A stretch of 64,000 nucleotides of DNA from Pacificibacter marinus (GTDB lineage Bacteria > Pseudomonadota > Alphaproteobacteria > Rhodobacterales > Rhodobacteraceae), in NCBI RefSeq assembly GCF_900109555.1, contig NZ_FNZV01000001.1:186001-250000 (forward strand). Direction: 5' to 3'. Positions within the stretch are counted from its first letter, which is position 1; each line of letters opens with the position of its first letter. This document shows positions 54,695-63,560 of the stretch, one piece after another. The position numbers were made by a program, and so were the translations under genes. The notes below the pieces were generated by a model. The model had not been told where the DNA came from, searched no databases, and saw only the letters and a program-made list of their open reading frames with translations.

Positions 54695-55552
54695 ATGCGC
54701 AAAGTGATTATGATTTCGCTGACCCTTACGGGTGCGGTGTTTTTGGCTGGATGTGATAAATCCGCCTTTGGTGACGTCAAACGGTCCCAAACCTCTGTCA
54801 ACGTCATTGATGAGAGCAATCTCAACGACGTGATGTTGTCAGCCGCGGACCCCAATGAATCCGTATCCTACTTCACGCGCGCGCTTTCAACGAATCCAGA
54901 TCGCATCGAATTCAAACGCGGCCTTGCCAAATCTTTGGTGCGGGCAGGCAACATTTCTACCGCAGTATCGGCGTGGAAAGATGTTGTCAGCCACCCTGAT
55001 GCGACCAGCACAGACCACGTTGATTTGGCGGATGCTTTGATCCGCTCAGGTGACTGGAAGGGCGCAGAAGCGCAGCTCAACCAAGTGCCCCCCACCCATG
55101 AAACCTACAAACGCTACCGCTTAGAAGCGATGATCGCAGACAGCAATCAAAACTGGCAAAAAGCCGATAGCTTTTACGAGACAGCCGTGGGGCTAACGAC
55201 AAAACCGTCGTCAGTGCTCAACAACTGGGGTTATTCCAAAATGACCCGCGGTGAATTTACAGCTGCGGAACGCCTGTTCGCAGAAGCGATCACCTATGAC
55301 CCCAAACTGTTCACCGCCAAAAATAATCTGGTTTTGTCACGCGGTGCACAGGGCAAATACGATTTGCCAGTGGTGACCATGACGCAAACTGAGCGCGCAC
55401 AATTGTTGTACACGATGGGACTGTCTGCTGTGAAATCCGGCGATGTGACCATCGGTAAAGGTCTGATCAAAGAAGCCATCGACACGCACCCGCAGCATTT
55501 CGAAACAGCCGTTCGGTCTTTGCGCGCGCTTGAAGACAACGTCACCAACTGA
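54695..55552 (+). CDS. Second TPR lipoprotein of the Tad locus
   Basis: 285 residues from the ATG at 54695 (GGCAGG is 5 nt upstream). Lipobox LAGC at about residue 18-21. TPR-like repeats: NRIEFKRGLAKSLVRAGNISTAVSAWKDVVSHP, DADALIRSGDWKGAEAQLNQ and SSVLNNWGYSKMTRGEFTAAERLFAEAITYDPKLFTAKNNLVLSRGAQG. It differs from the previous TPR protein but shares its layout. It overlaps the prepilin peptidase gene by one base (TGATG), so it is part of the operon. Confidence 0.82.
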   Translation: MRKVIMISLTLTGAVFLAGCDKSAFGDVKRSQTSVNVIDESNLNDVMLSAADPNESVSYFTRALSTNPDRIEFKRGLAKSLVRAGNISTAVSAWKDVVSHPDATSTDHVDLADALIRSGDWKGAEAQLNQVPPTHETYKRYRLEAMIADSNQNWQKADSFYETAVGLTTKPSSVLNNWGYSKMTRGEFTAAERLFAEAITYDPKLFTAKNNLVLSRGAQGKYDLPVVTMTQTERAQLLYTMGLSAVKSGDVTIGKGLIKEAIDTHPQHFETAVRSLRALEDNVTN

Positions 55553-56046
55553 TGTTGGCGCTCGATCAAACTGCGGCGATGTGGATTTTTCTGCTCACCT
55601 CACCTCTGTGCCTTTTGGCCGCTTTCAATGACTTATCACGTATGAAATTGCCCAACGCCATCGTGCTTGGGGTGGTCGCGCTTTACGTCGTAATAGGCCC
55701 ATTTGTGTTTGAGCTACCAACCTACCTTTGGGGCTTTACTCACGGCGTGTGCATGTACCTGTTCGGCATCTTTGCCTATGCGTTTATGGGCGTAGGCGCA
55801 GGCGATGGTAAATTTGCCGCCGCGATGGCGATGTTTATTCCTACAGCAGATGCGCGTTTTGTTGTGCCCTTGTTTTGTGCCTATTTGCTGGGGGCTTTTG
55901 TCACCCACCGTGCCTTTCGCGCCCTGCCCTTTGTGCGCCGTGCCACACAAGGCTGGGTGTCTTGGGATCATAAAAAATTCCCCATGGGCTTGGCCTTGGC
56001 AGGCACCTTTGTAACCTATTTTGGCTTTGCAGCCTTTCAACTTTGA
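55552..56046 (+). CDS. cpaA: Prepilin peptidase CpaA/TadV
   Basis: 164 residues, about five membrane helices. The aspartate pair of the A24 family is present: Asp27 in AAFNDLSRMKLPN and Asp85 in VGAGDGK. The short form without the N-methylase domain is usual for Tad loci. It cleaves the Flp prepilin. It lies at the end of the assembly operon rather than beside flp. Confidence 0.9.
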   Translation: MLALDQTAAMWIFLLTSPLCLLAAFNDLSRMKLPNAIVLGVVALYVVIGPFVFELPTYLWGFTHGVCMYLFGIFAYAFMGVGAGDGKFAAAMAMFIPTADARFVVPLFCAYLLGAFVTHRAFRALPFVRRATQGWVSWDHKKFPMGLALAGTFVTYFGFAAFQL

Positions 56047-56063
56047 AAAGCGTTTAAATCAGA

Positions 56064-57689
56064 TCATTTCTTGATCTTATAGACCCACATCACCTCATCT
56101 CGGATGACCGGTTCCAGTGGCACACCCGTCGCCTCAATAGCAGCCAATGCTGCCGCTTGCGTTTTCGGGTTAAGCGGACATAACGGGATCACAATTGCAT
56201 CGGCATTTTCCAGACCCGGCGTGCCAGAATAATACCAAGGTGCGCCGCCTTGAAGCGGTGTAAAGCCGCCTGCCATCCAAGTCATCGAAAACATATCAGT
56301 CACGAAAAACTGGGCCTCTGGTCCAAAGCCAAACGGCGCTTCCTTAAGTCGGTCCGCCATATAAGCTTGCATCACCGCATCGCCCGCATCAATCTGGCAG
56401 CGTGGCAGTTTTTGACCAAAAAATATCACGGGATCGTACAAAGCTTTGCCGTAATCCGCCAGCGCAGGCAGTCGATCCACAACAGGCGTGAGTTCGCGCA
56501 AGACCAACACGCGATCAGAGTACACCCAGACATCGCGGACCAAAGGTGTGTTGTCCAATTGCAATTGATACCCCGTCACATCTTCGCTGAAATGGCGCAA
56601 AGGGCTTGTGATCATATTCTGAAACGATGGGGCCCCTAGCGCAAAACACACAAGCGCCAAAGCCGTAGTGGCATTGCGGGCTTGCGCATTGAACATCACT
56701 CGCACACCACTTTGTGGCCGGTGCGCCATCAGATAAAGACACAAAAATAAAAGCCATTTTGGATCATTGCCATAGTTTTGATATGTCACATACACAAAGC
56801 TAGGCACCAACAGCATAAGCACCAAACCGGCCCGTCCCTGCCCGCTTTGGCGCAAGACGACAATGCTCAAAAGCAACGTCGCAGTGGCAGTGAAAAAGCG
56901 TGGCCCATTGAGCATTTCAATCAAATCTACACCAGGGGCCGCGCGGGTCGGCGAATGCACGACGGACAACAGATCACGCACGTAACCCACATAAAGATCC
57001 ACACCAAATATCGCTAAAACCGCCAGCGCCACGATGCCCCCAGACAGCAATGTATAGGCCAAGGTCCGCCACGCGCCACGCATCATCAGCACAACACAAA
57101 TTACAGGCGCAAAGGCGATGAAAAACGTCGATTTGAGCAACGCCAAAACGGCCACCATCACGCCGATGAAAACCCCATCAAGACGCGGGCGTTCCATCCC
57201 TTTATGCGCGGGCATCGCGGCCAGAAACGTCGCGGAAAAGGCAAATGCCCAAGCCCATCGATTATAATACATCGATGCTGATTGCGATGCGACATCAGCA
57301 CCGTAAACCAGTGCCAGAACCATGGACATACTCACCAACCCAAACAGCCAAGCAGACACACCGCTCAACCGTGACAGGCCAACACGTATCACAATTGGTA
57401 GCAAAAATACGGCAACCAAAATCTGCGCACTCGCAAAAGCCATGCCTACGCCAAATCCCAATTTGGTGAACATAACGATCGGATAAAATGCGGCGATACC
57501 CAACGGGGTGGATATATCAATATGAGGCACCTGCCCCATATTGATGCGCAAAACAATGTCGATCAAATGGGCCACATCAACCTCATACCGATCAACGTAC
57601 AGCGCACCTTTGGCCAACACGATACCGCCCAAAACGACAATCACGCCAATCAAAAAAAGCGCGTACTGTTTGCTGGATATTTTGCTCAT
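56064..57689 (-). CDS. Large multi-spanning membrane protein of unknown function, possibly GT-C type
   Basis: 541 residues from MSKISSKQYALF. About ten hydrophobic helices up to residue 340, then a soluble C-terminal part of about 200 residues. Near the N-terminus YVDRYEVDVAHLIDIVLRINMGQVPHIDIST follows the first helix, a layout common in GT-C glycosyltransferases with acidic residues in the first external loop. No known motif fixes a function. It is on the strand opposite to the tad genes, between cpaA and the AAA ATPase gene. A longer open frame upstream to 57863 overlaps that ATPase gene and is rejected. Confidence 0.65.
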   Translation of the reverse strand: MSKISSKQYALFLIGVIVVLGGIVLAKGALYVDRYEVDVAHLIDIVLRINMGQVPHIDISTPLGIAAFYPIVMFTKLGFGVGMAFASAQILVAVFLLPIVIRVGLSRLSGVSAWLFGLVSMSMVLALVYGADVASQSASMYYNRWAWAFAFSATFLAAMPAHKGMERPRLDGVFIGVMVAVLALLKSTFFIAFAPVICVVLMMRGAWRTLAYTLLSGGIVALAVLAIFGVDLYVGYVRDLLSVVHSPTRAAPGVDLIEMLNGPRFFTATATLLLSIVVLRQSGQGRAGLVLMLLVPSFVYVTYQNYGNDPKWLLFLCLYLMAHRPQSGVRVMFNAQARNATTALALVCFALGAPSFQNMITSPLRHFSEDVTGYQLQLDNTPLVRDVWVYSDRVLVLRELTPVVDRLPALADYGKALYDPVIFFGQKLPRCQIDAGDAVMQAYMADRLKEAPFGFGPEAQFFVTDMFSMTWMAGGFTPLQGGAPWYYSGTPGLENADAIVIPLCPLNPKTQAAALAAIEATGVPLEPVIRDEVMWVYKIKK

Positions 57690-57847
57690 GGATGCCCCGT
57701 TTATTTTTTCCAAAGAATACGGCCAAATTAGATGCTTTGCAAAGAAATGCGTGTACATTCTTGGTCTAAGGCGCGCAAATAGATAGGATATCTGCATGAT
57801 ATGCCTGACATCTGCCAAGGCCTGCGCACACCAATAGGGACGAAAAA

Positions 57848-59161
57848 ATGACCATAGATGCAACCCAAAACGTGATCGCGCCCTCTGTGCCTCGCACCCT
57901 TGAAGACACTGGTCTGGACAGTGTGATGATGCGTGATATTTTGCTCAAAACCATGTTTCGCACCAACCAAGAACGGGTGTCTCAGTTGGCGCAAACCCTG
58001 TGCCTGTCGGTCTCTGTCACCCAAGAGATCGTGGATATGATCCGCGAACAATCTTTGGTCGAAGCCACAGGCACGATGCATGCAAATTCAGGAACCGAAA
58101 TGGGGTATCGCCTGTCTGAGGCGGGGAAAGCGCGCGCGCTAGATGCCCTGTCGCAGTCCGAATATTACGGCCCGATGCCCGTCCCGCTTGCCGTCTACGC
58201 AGAGCAGGTCAAACGCCAATCCGTGCGCAACATGCGTATCACGCGTCAGGCTCTGGTCGATGCCATGGGACACCTCATTTTGCCACCCAACTTATTGGAC
58301 CAGCTTGGACCTGCCGTGGGCGCAGGGCGTTCCATTTTAATGTATGGCCCTCCCGGAAACGGGAAATCGTCGATCGCACACGGCATTCGCGATGCCTTGG
58401 GTGATCTCATTTATGTGCCACGCGCCATTGAATACAACGGTCAGGTGATCACCGTTTACGACCCCATCATGCATGTGATCCGTGAAGACGCCGAAGACAG
58501 CGCCACATCTTTGCGCCGCACCGCCAACCCGTTTGATCGCCGTTATGTGCGCTGTGACCGCCCCTCTGTGATCACCGGTGGCGAGCTGACCTTGGACATG
58601 TTGGATCTCGTCTACAACCCCACAGCCCGCACCTATCAAGCGCCTTTGCAATTGAAATCCAATGGCGGAATTTTCATTGTCGATGACCTTGGCCGACAAG
58701 AAGACCCACCGCAAAAACTGATCAACCGCTGGATTGTACCGCTTGAAGAGCACAAAGACATCTTGGCGCTGCAATCAGGTGAAAAATTCGAAGTGCCCTT
58801 CGACACTTTGGTGGTTTTTTCAACCAACTTTCACCCAAATGAAATTTTCGACACGGCCGCCTTGCGCCGCATTTTCTACAAAATTAAAATCGATGGCCCC
58901 GACCAAGAAGGCTTTCTCAAAATCTTCGCCATGATGGCCCGCAAGAAAAATATGCCGCTGGATGAAGCGTCATTGATGCATCTGCTCAAGCAAAAATATC
59001 CAACGATTAATAATGCTTACGCCAACTATCAGCCTATATTCTTGATCGACCAAATGATCGCCATCTGCAATTTTGAAGGCCAACCCTATCACATGTCTCC
59101 CGATCTTATTGATCGCGCTTGGGGCAATATGTTTGTGACACTCACCGAATTCGATCACTAG
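57848..59161 (+). CDS. AAA ATPase associated with Flp pilus assembly (predicted chaperone activity)
   Basis: 437 residues. An N-terminal helical/winged region (about 20-130), then an AAA domain with Walker A YGPPGNGKSS (166-175), Walker B FIVDDLGRQEDPP and sensor VFSTNFHPNEIFDTAALRRIFYKIKI. It matches the family annotated as ATPases with chaperone activity linked to Flp pilus assembly, from memory. AGGGACG precedes the ATG. It faces away from the inserted membrane-protein gene. Confidence 0.82.
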   Translation: MTIDATQNVIAPSVPRTLEDTGLDSVMMRDILLKTMFRTNQERVSQLAQTLCLSVSVTQEIVDMIREQSLVEATGTMHANSGTEMGYRLSEAGKARALDALSQSEYYGPMPVPLAVYAEQVKRQSVRNMRITRQALVDAMGHLILPPNLLDQLGPAVGAGRSILMYGPPGNGKSSIAHGIRDALGDLIYVPRAIEYNGQVITVYDPIMHVIREDAEDSATSLRRTANPFDRRYVRCDRPSVITGGELTLDMLDLVYNPTARTYQAPLQLKSNGGIFIVDDLGRQEDPPQKLINRWIVPLEEHKDILALQSGEKFEVPFDTLVVFSTNFHPNEIFDTAALRRIFYKIKIDGPDQEGFLKIFAMMARKKNMPLDEASLMHLLKQKYPTINNAYANYQPIFLIDQMIAICNFEGQPYHMSPDLIDRAWGNMFVTLTEFDH

Positions 59162-59246
59162 CGTAACGCCCACAAGCGGCATCGCATTTTAGGGCTGTTC
59201 ACATCTGTGCCCACAGGCCATTCTTGCCCGAAAGGGAGGACATAAC

Positions 59247-60050
59247 ATGACAAAAATAGGCTTGGCTGGCGTGGGTCGAATGGGCAGCGGGATGCTGACA
59301 AATATGCGCAAGGGCGGGATTGACGCCGTCGGATTTGACATCCGCCCCGCAAGTACTTTTCCAAATCTTCCAGTCAGCAATGACGCGGATAATTTTGCAC
59401 AAGGGCTCACCACGCTGATCACAGTGGTGCGCGACACAGCGCAAACAGATGAGGTTCTATTCGGCGCGCAAGGGTTTGTAACCCGCGCGACACAGCTTGA
59501 CACTATCATCGTGTCATCCACCCTATCGCCGAAATATGTGCGCGCGTTGCGTGACCGTATTCCCACGCACATCAACCTGATTGATGCCCCCATGTCAGGG
59601 GCCCAAGTTGGTGCGATTGAGGGCACGTTGGCTTTTATGATCGGCGGCGATGATGCGCCCATCACGGCGGCTTGGCCGTTGTTTGAAGCTATGGGAACCA
59701 GCCTGCACCGCATGGGGGAATTCGGCGATGGTATTCAAGCCAAGGTGCTCAACAATCTGCTGTGCGCGTCACACACTGTGATGACACGGCTGATTTTGGA
59801 TTGGGCGACTGAGGCCGATTTGGATCACACAAAACTTCTGGCCTTGGTGGGGAAAGCCACGGGTCAAAACTGGTTTGCCTCACGGTTTGAACAGATCGAA
59901 TTTGCCCGCCAAGGGTATGAGCCCAGCAACACCATCGCGATCTTGGAAAAAGACGTGGCGGCCGCATTGGACGCAGCCCCTAATGGCGCGTACACGGCAT
60001 TGCCCGAGCTGTTGAAACAGATGCTGCACGACCTAGAACCGATGCGCTAA
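59247..60050 (+). CDS. NAD(P)-dependent beta-hydroxyacid dehydrogenase family protein
   Basis: 267 residues. Rossmann start KIGLAGVGRMGSGMLTNMRKGG, then DAPMSGAQVGAIEGTLAFMIGGDD (substrate site) and KVLNNLLCASH with the catalytic Lys in GIQAKVLNN. A member of the 3-hydroxyisobutyrate/6-phosphogluconate dehydrogenase superfamily, slightly short (usual about 290). Substrate unknown. GGGAGGA precedes the ATG. It is followed by a strong terminator. Confidence 0.85.
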   Translation: MTKIGLAGVGRMGSGMLTNMRKGGIDAVGFDIRPASTFPNLPVSNDADNFAQGLTTLITVVRDTAQTDEVLFGAQGFVTRATQLDTIIVSSTLSPKYVRALRDRIPTHINLIDAPMSGAQVGAIEGTLAFMIGGDDAPITAAWPLFEAMGTSLHRMGEFGDGIQAKVLNNLLCASHTVMTRLILDWATEADLDHTKLLALVGKATGQNWFASRFEQIEFARQGYEPSNTIAILEKDVAAALDAAPNGAYTALPELLKQMLHDLEPMR

Positions 60051-60121
60051 CCCAAGCGTCAGACCCTGAGTTGCCATACTGATAGCAGACAAAAGGCAGA
60101 CGCAAAGCAGACCAAAAACAG

Positions 60122-60165
60122 ACGGGGCGCAGACAGGGATTTTCCCCCGTTTGCGCCCCGTTTTT
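60122..60165 (+). terminator. Rho-independent terminator with nested hairpin
   Basis: ACGGGGCGCA pairs perfectly with TGCGCCCCGT, enclosing GGGATTTTCCC, and is followed by TTTT. It ends the dehydrogenase gene. Confidence 0.85.
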
Positions 60166-60197
60166 ATGCAATGATTTTGGCCGCCTAGATGGGGTGC

Positions 60198-61100
60198 TTA
60201 CGCTGTCAAACCTTCGGGTTCTGGAAAGCCATTTGCGCGACAACATGCAGTCACTGTGTTGGCCAAAAGGCAAGCGATGGTCATAGGTCCAACACCGCCG
60301 GGAACGGGCGTAATCGCCCCCGCGACTTCGGCGGCTGAGGCATAGTCAACATCCCCCACAAGGCGTGTTTTTCCTTCGCCGCGTTCGGGTGCAGGGATGC
60401 GGTTGATGCCCACATCAATCACAACAGCGCCCTTTTTAATCCAGTCGCCTTTAACCATTTCGGCACGCCCTACAGCGGCCACAACAATGTCGGCACCGCG
60501 CACTACTTCTTCGATATTTGCAGTGCGAGAATGCGCGATGGTGACGGTGCAACTGTCACGCAACAAAAGCTGTGCCACGGGTTTTCCGACCAAGTTTGAC
60601 CGACCGATAACGACTGCATTTTTACCTGACAAATTTCCAAGCTGATCCCGCAGCAGCATCAAGCATCCCAGCGGTGTGCAGCTGACCATGGCGCGTTGGC
60701 CGCTGGCCAAAAGACCCGCGTTGAGCACATGCAACCCATCGACATCTTTCGCCGGATCGATACGCGCCACGATGTCGCGTTCTGATAGGTGATCGGGCAC
60801 AGGGAACTGACACAAAATGCCATGCACTGCGGGGTCTGCATTGAGCTGATCGATCAGCGCGTATAGGTCTGCCTCAGACGTGTCGGCTGGCAGTTTGTGC
60901 TCGTAAGAATTCATGCCCACTTCGACCGTGGATTTATTCTTGTTGCGCACATAAACTTCGGACGCGGGATCTTGCCCCACAAGGATCACCGCAAGGCCGG
61001 GTGTCACGTGATGCACTTCTTTCAAACGGGCCACATGGGATGCGATTTTTCCACGCATTGTGGCAGCAAAGGCTTTTCCATCAATCACTTGAGCTGTCAT
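60198..61100 (-). CDS. folD: Bifunctional methylenetetrahydrofolate dehydrogenase/cyclohydrolase
   Basis: 300 residues. [30 protein letters not shown] contains the catalytic Tyr and Lys; [12 protein letters not shown] and PAKDVDGLH follow; [20 protein letters not shown] binds NADP and [19 protein letters not shown] is the C-terminal signature. It interconverts methylene-, methenyl- and formyl-tetrahydrofolate. It overlaps the chorismate mutase gene by 4 bases. Confidence 0.96.
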   Translation of the reverse strand: MTAQVIDGKAFAATMRGKIASHVARLKEVHHVTPGLAVILVGQDPASEVYVRNKNKSTVEVGMNSYEHKLPADTSEADLYALIDQLNADPAVHGILCQFPVPDHLSERDIVARIDPAKDVDGLHVLNAGLLASGQRAMVSCTPLGCLMLLRDQLGNLSGKNAVVIGRSNLVGKPVAQLLLRDSCTVTIAHSRTANIEEVVRGADIVVAAVGRAEMVKGDWIKKGAVVIDVGINRIPAPERGEGKTRLVGDVDYASAAEVAGAITPVPGGVGPMTIACLLANTVTACCRANGFPEPEGLTA

Positions 61101-61411
61101 GCTTGTTCTCCTTGGGACATGGCCTGTTCTTCGCGGGCGATCATGCTTTCAATCATCAAATGCCACATATCTGCGGCGGTTTGAGCATCAAATCCTTCGC
61201 GCTCAGCAATGCTGCGTACGTTATCTACGACGGCATTTACACGGGTCTCGATGCGGGCGGGCAAGCCCTCAGCAGGCTTTAATTGGGCAGCGCGGTCCAC
61301 ATGGCGTTGACGCACGGCCAGCAGCCGGATCAAGTCATGATCAAGTTGGTCAATTTGGCCACGCAGTTCGGCCATTGAACCGATGTCTTTAGGATGTTTC
61401 AGCGTCATCAT
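61097..61411 (-). CDS. Chorismate mutase (AroQ type)
   Basis: 104 residues from [18 protein letters not shown]-like AGAGG is 6 nt upstream. [32 protein letters not shown] is the AroQ helix with catalytic Arg/Lys, then [47 protein letters not shown]. It converts chorismate to prephenate for Phe/Tyr synthesis. An upstream longer frame is ignored. The overlap with folD is not obviously functional. Confidence 0.9.
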   Translation of the reverse strand: MMTLKHPKDIGSMAELRGQIDQLDHDLIRLLAVRQRHVDRAAQLKPAEGLPARIETRVNAVVDNVRSIAEREGFDAQTAADMWHLMIESMIAREEQAMSQGEQA

Positions 61412-61513
61412 ATATCCTCTTATGGGCGCTTTAGCACGCGCCAGCTTGCGAGGAAAGGGGGACCAAGGGCGCGGGTCAGCGCATGGGCTTGGACAGGGCG
61501 ATATGCCAATAAA

Positions 61514-61537
61514 AAACCGCGCCCAAAGGCGCGGTTT
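61514..61537 (-). terminator. Rho-independent terminator after ftsH
   Basis: AAACCGCGCC and GGCGCGGTTT pair perfectly around a 4-base loop; on the minus strand it is followed by TTTT. It lies 21 bp after the ftsH stop. Confidence 0.85.
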
Positions 61538-61558
61538 AAACAGTGTGATCAAAGTGAA

Positions 61559-63481
61559 TTACTCTGACGTGTCTGGATCATCTGACTTGGGTGTATCCGC
61601 TTTGGGCGCATCCAATTTACGCTTGCGCGTTTTGGGCACGGCCATCACGGAAGGCGCTGCATCGGCGACCTCTTCAGCTTCGTCCACTTGGGGCAATTCG
61701 CCCTTCATCACGCGCTTGATTTCATCGCCTGTGAGGGTTTCATATTCCAAAAGACCCTGGGCCAGACGTTCAAATTCCACGTTGTTGTCTTCGAGGATTT
61801 TGTAAGCCCGCTCGTAGCCAGCTTGAATGAAATCTTTGACCTCTTGCTCGACCATTTCTTTGGTCGATGCAGACATGGACAAGCCGCTGGTGTTGCCTTG
61901 GTAGCCTTCGTGAGCTTCCGCGTAATCGATGTTGCCGACCTTGTCTGACATGCCCCAGCGCAAGATCATCGCACGCGCCAAACCGGACGCTTGTTGGATA
62001 TCGCCAGCAGGACCGTTGGACACTTGATCAGCACCGTATTTAATGATCTCAGCCGCCTTACCCGCCATCGTCATCGCGATGCGCTGATGGCACTCGTCTT
62101 TGAACATGTTCAGACGATCCATTTCAGGCAGGCTCATCACCATCCCCAAAGCAGAACCGCGCGGAATGATTGTGGCTTTGTAAACCGGATCACATTTGGG
62201 CAGGGTGATACCAACAATCGCGTGGCCTGCTTCGTGATAGGCTGTCATTTCTTTTTGCTCAGGCGTCATCACCATGGAGCGGCGTTCGGCGCCCATCATG
62301 ACTTTGTCTTTCGCAGCTTCGAAATCGATCATTGTCACCACATTGCGGCCAATACGTGCGGCCATCAAAGCGGCTTCATTCACAAGGTTGGCCAGATCCG
62401 CACCGGAAAAACCGGGGGTGCCGCGCGCGATGATGCGCAGATCAACTGCAGGTCCGAGCGGGATTTTACGCGCATGCACGCCCAAAATTTTCTCACGGCC
62501 TTTGATGTCAGGATTTGGCACTGTGACTTGGCGATCAAAACGACCGGGACGCAGCAAAGCAGGATCCAACACGTCACGACGGTTGGTGGCCGCGACGATG
62601 ATCACGCCCTCATTGGCTTCAAAACCATCCATTTCAACCAGCAATTGGTTGAGCGTTTGTTCGCGTTCGTCATTGCCGCCACCGTAACCAGCGCCACGGG
62701 CACGGCCCACGGCGTCAATCTCATCGATGAACACAATACAAGGTGCGTTCTTTTTGGCCTGTTCAAACATGTCGCGCACACGGGAAGCACCGACACCGAC
62801 AAACATTTCAACGAAATCAGAACCAGAAATGGTAAAGAATGGCACACCAGCCTCGCCCGCAATTGCGCGCGCCAGCAATGTTTTACCAGTCCCGGGAGGG
62901 CCAACAAGCAAAGCACCTTTTGGAATTTTACCGCCAAGGCGTGAATACTTTTGTGGGTTGCGCAAGAACTCTACGATTTCTTCGAGCTCTTCTTTTGCCT
63001 CATCAATACCAGCGACATCGTCAAAGGTCACGCGTCCAGCTTTTTCGGTCAGCAACTTGGCTTTGGATTTGCCAAATCCCATCGCGCCGCCTTTGCCGCC
63101 ACCTTGCATGCGGTTCATAAAGAATATCCACACACCGATGATTAAAACAAACGGCAAGAAGGTGATCAGCAGCGATTGAAAGCCGCTTTGTTTTTGCGCT
63201 TTGCCTTTAAAGCTCACACCTTGATCAACAAGCTTGGTTGGCAAGTCCGCATCACCGGGGTTGATGGCGTATAATTCTGTGCCATCCGCCATCGTGTAGC
63301 TGACTTTTTCTCCGTTGATGTAAACGGATGAGACCGCACCGGCCTCAACATTTCTCATGAATTCGGAATAGTCTCTTTCGTCCGAGGCCATAGAGGATTG
63401 ATTGCCACCGACAACGTTAAACAACGCCACAACGAGCATCAAAAGTACCAGCCAAAAGGCGAGGTTTCGTGCATTACCCAA
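61559..63481 (-). CDS. ftsH: ATP-dependent zinc metalloprotease FtsH
   Basis: 640 residues. Membrane helices at about 7-25 and 103-122 flank a periplasmic domain. AAA domain: GPPGTGKT at 194-201, [11 protein letters not shown] at 249-259 and the second region of homology [20 protein letters not shown]. Zinc site HEAGH at 416-420. Start codon is TTG with CGAGGAG about 9-13 nt upstream, giving the usual MGNARNLAF. It degrades membrane proteins and unstable regulators. It follows tilS, the common order in Alphaproteobacteria. Confidence 0.96.
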   Translation of the reverse strand: MGNARNLAFWLVLLMLVVALFNVVGGNQSSMASDERDYSEFMRNVEAGAVSSVYINGEKVSYTMADGTELYAINPGDADLPTKLVDQGVSFKGKAQKQSGFQSLLITFLPFVLIIGVWIFFMNRMQGGGKGGAMGFGKSKAKLLTEKAGRVTFDDVAGIDEAKEELEEIVEFLRNPQKYSRLGGKIPKGALLVGPPGTGKTLLARAIAGEAGVPFFTISGSDFVEMFVGVGASRVRDMFEQAKKNAPCIVFIDEIDAVGRARGAGYGGGNDEREQTLNQLLVEMDGFEANEGVIIVAATNRRDVLDPALLRPGRFDRQVTVPNPDIKGREKILGVHARKIPLGPAVDLRIIARGTPGFSGADLANLVNEAALMAARIGRNVVTMIDFEAAKDKVMMGAERRSMVMTPEQKEMTAYHEAGHAIVGITLPKCDPVYKATIIPRGSALGMVMSLPEMDRLNMFKDECHQRIAMTMAGKAAEIIKYGADQVSNGPAGDIQQASGLARAMILRWGMSDKVGNIDYAEAHEGYQGNTSGLSMSASTKEMVEQEVKDFIQAGYERAYKILEDNNVEFERLAQGLLEYETLTGDEIKRVMKGELPQVDEAEEVADAAPSVMAVPKTRKRKLDAPKADTPKSDDPDTSE

Positions 63482-63560
63482 GAGAGGTCTCCTCGAAAAT
63501 TCAGACTCAGCGCAGGGGCGCTAAGCGGTTCACCTTAAAATAGGGATCGGTGGGGTAAGT

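Noticed and set aside
57690-57863. N-terminal extension of the membrane protein gene up to 57863
   Set aside because: The extension overlaps the start and ribosome site of the divergent ATPase gene; the ATG at 57689 begins a normal membrane-protein N-terminus.
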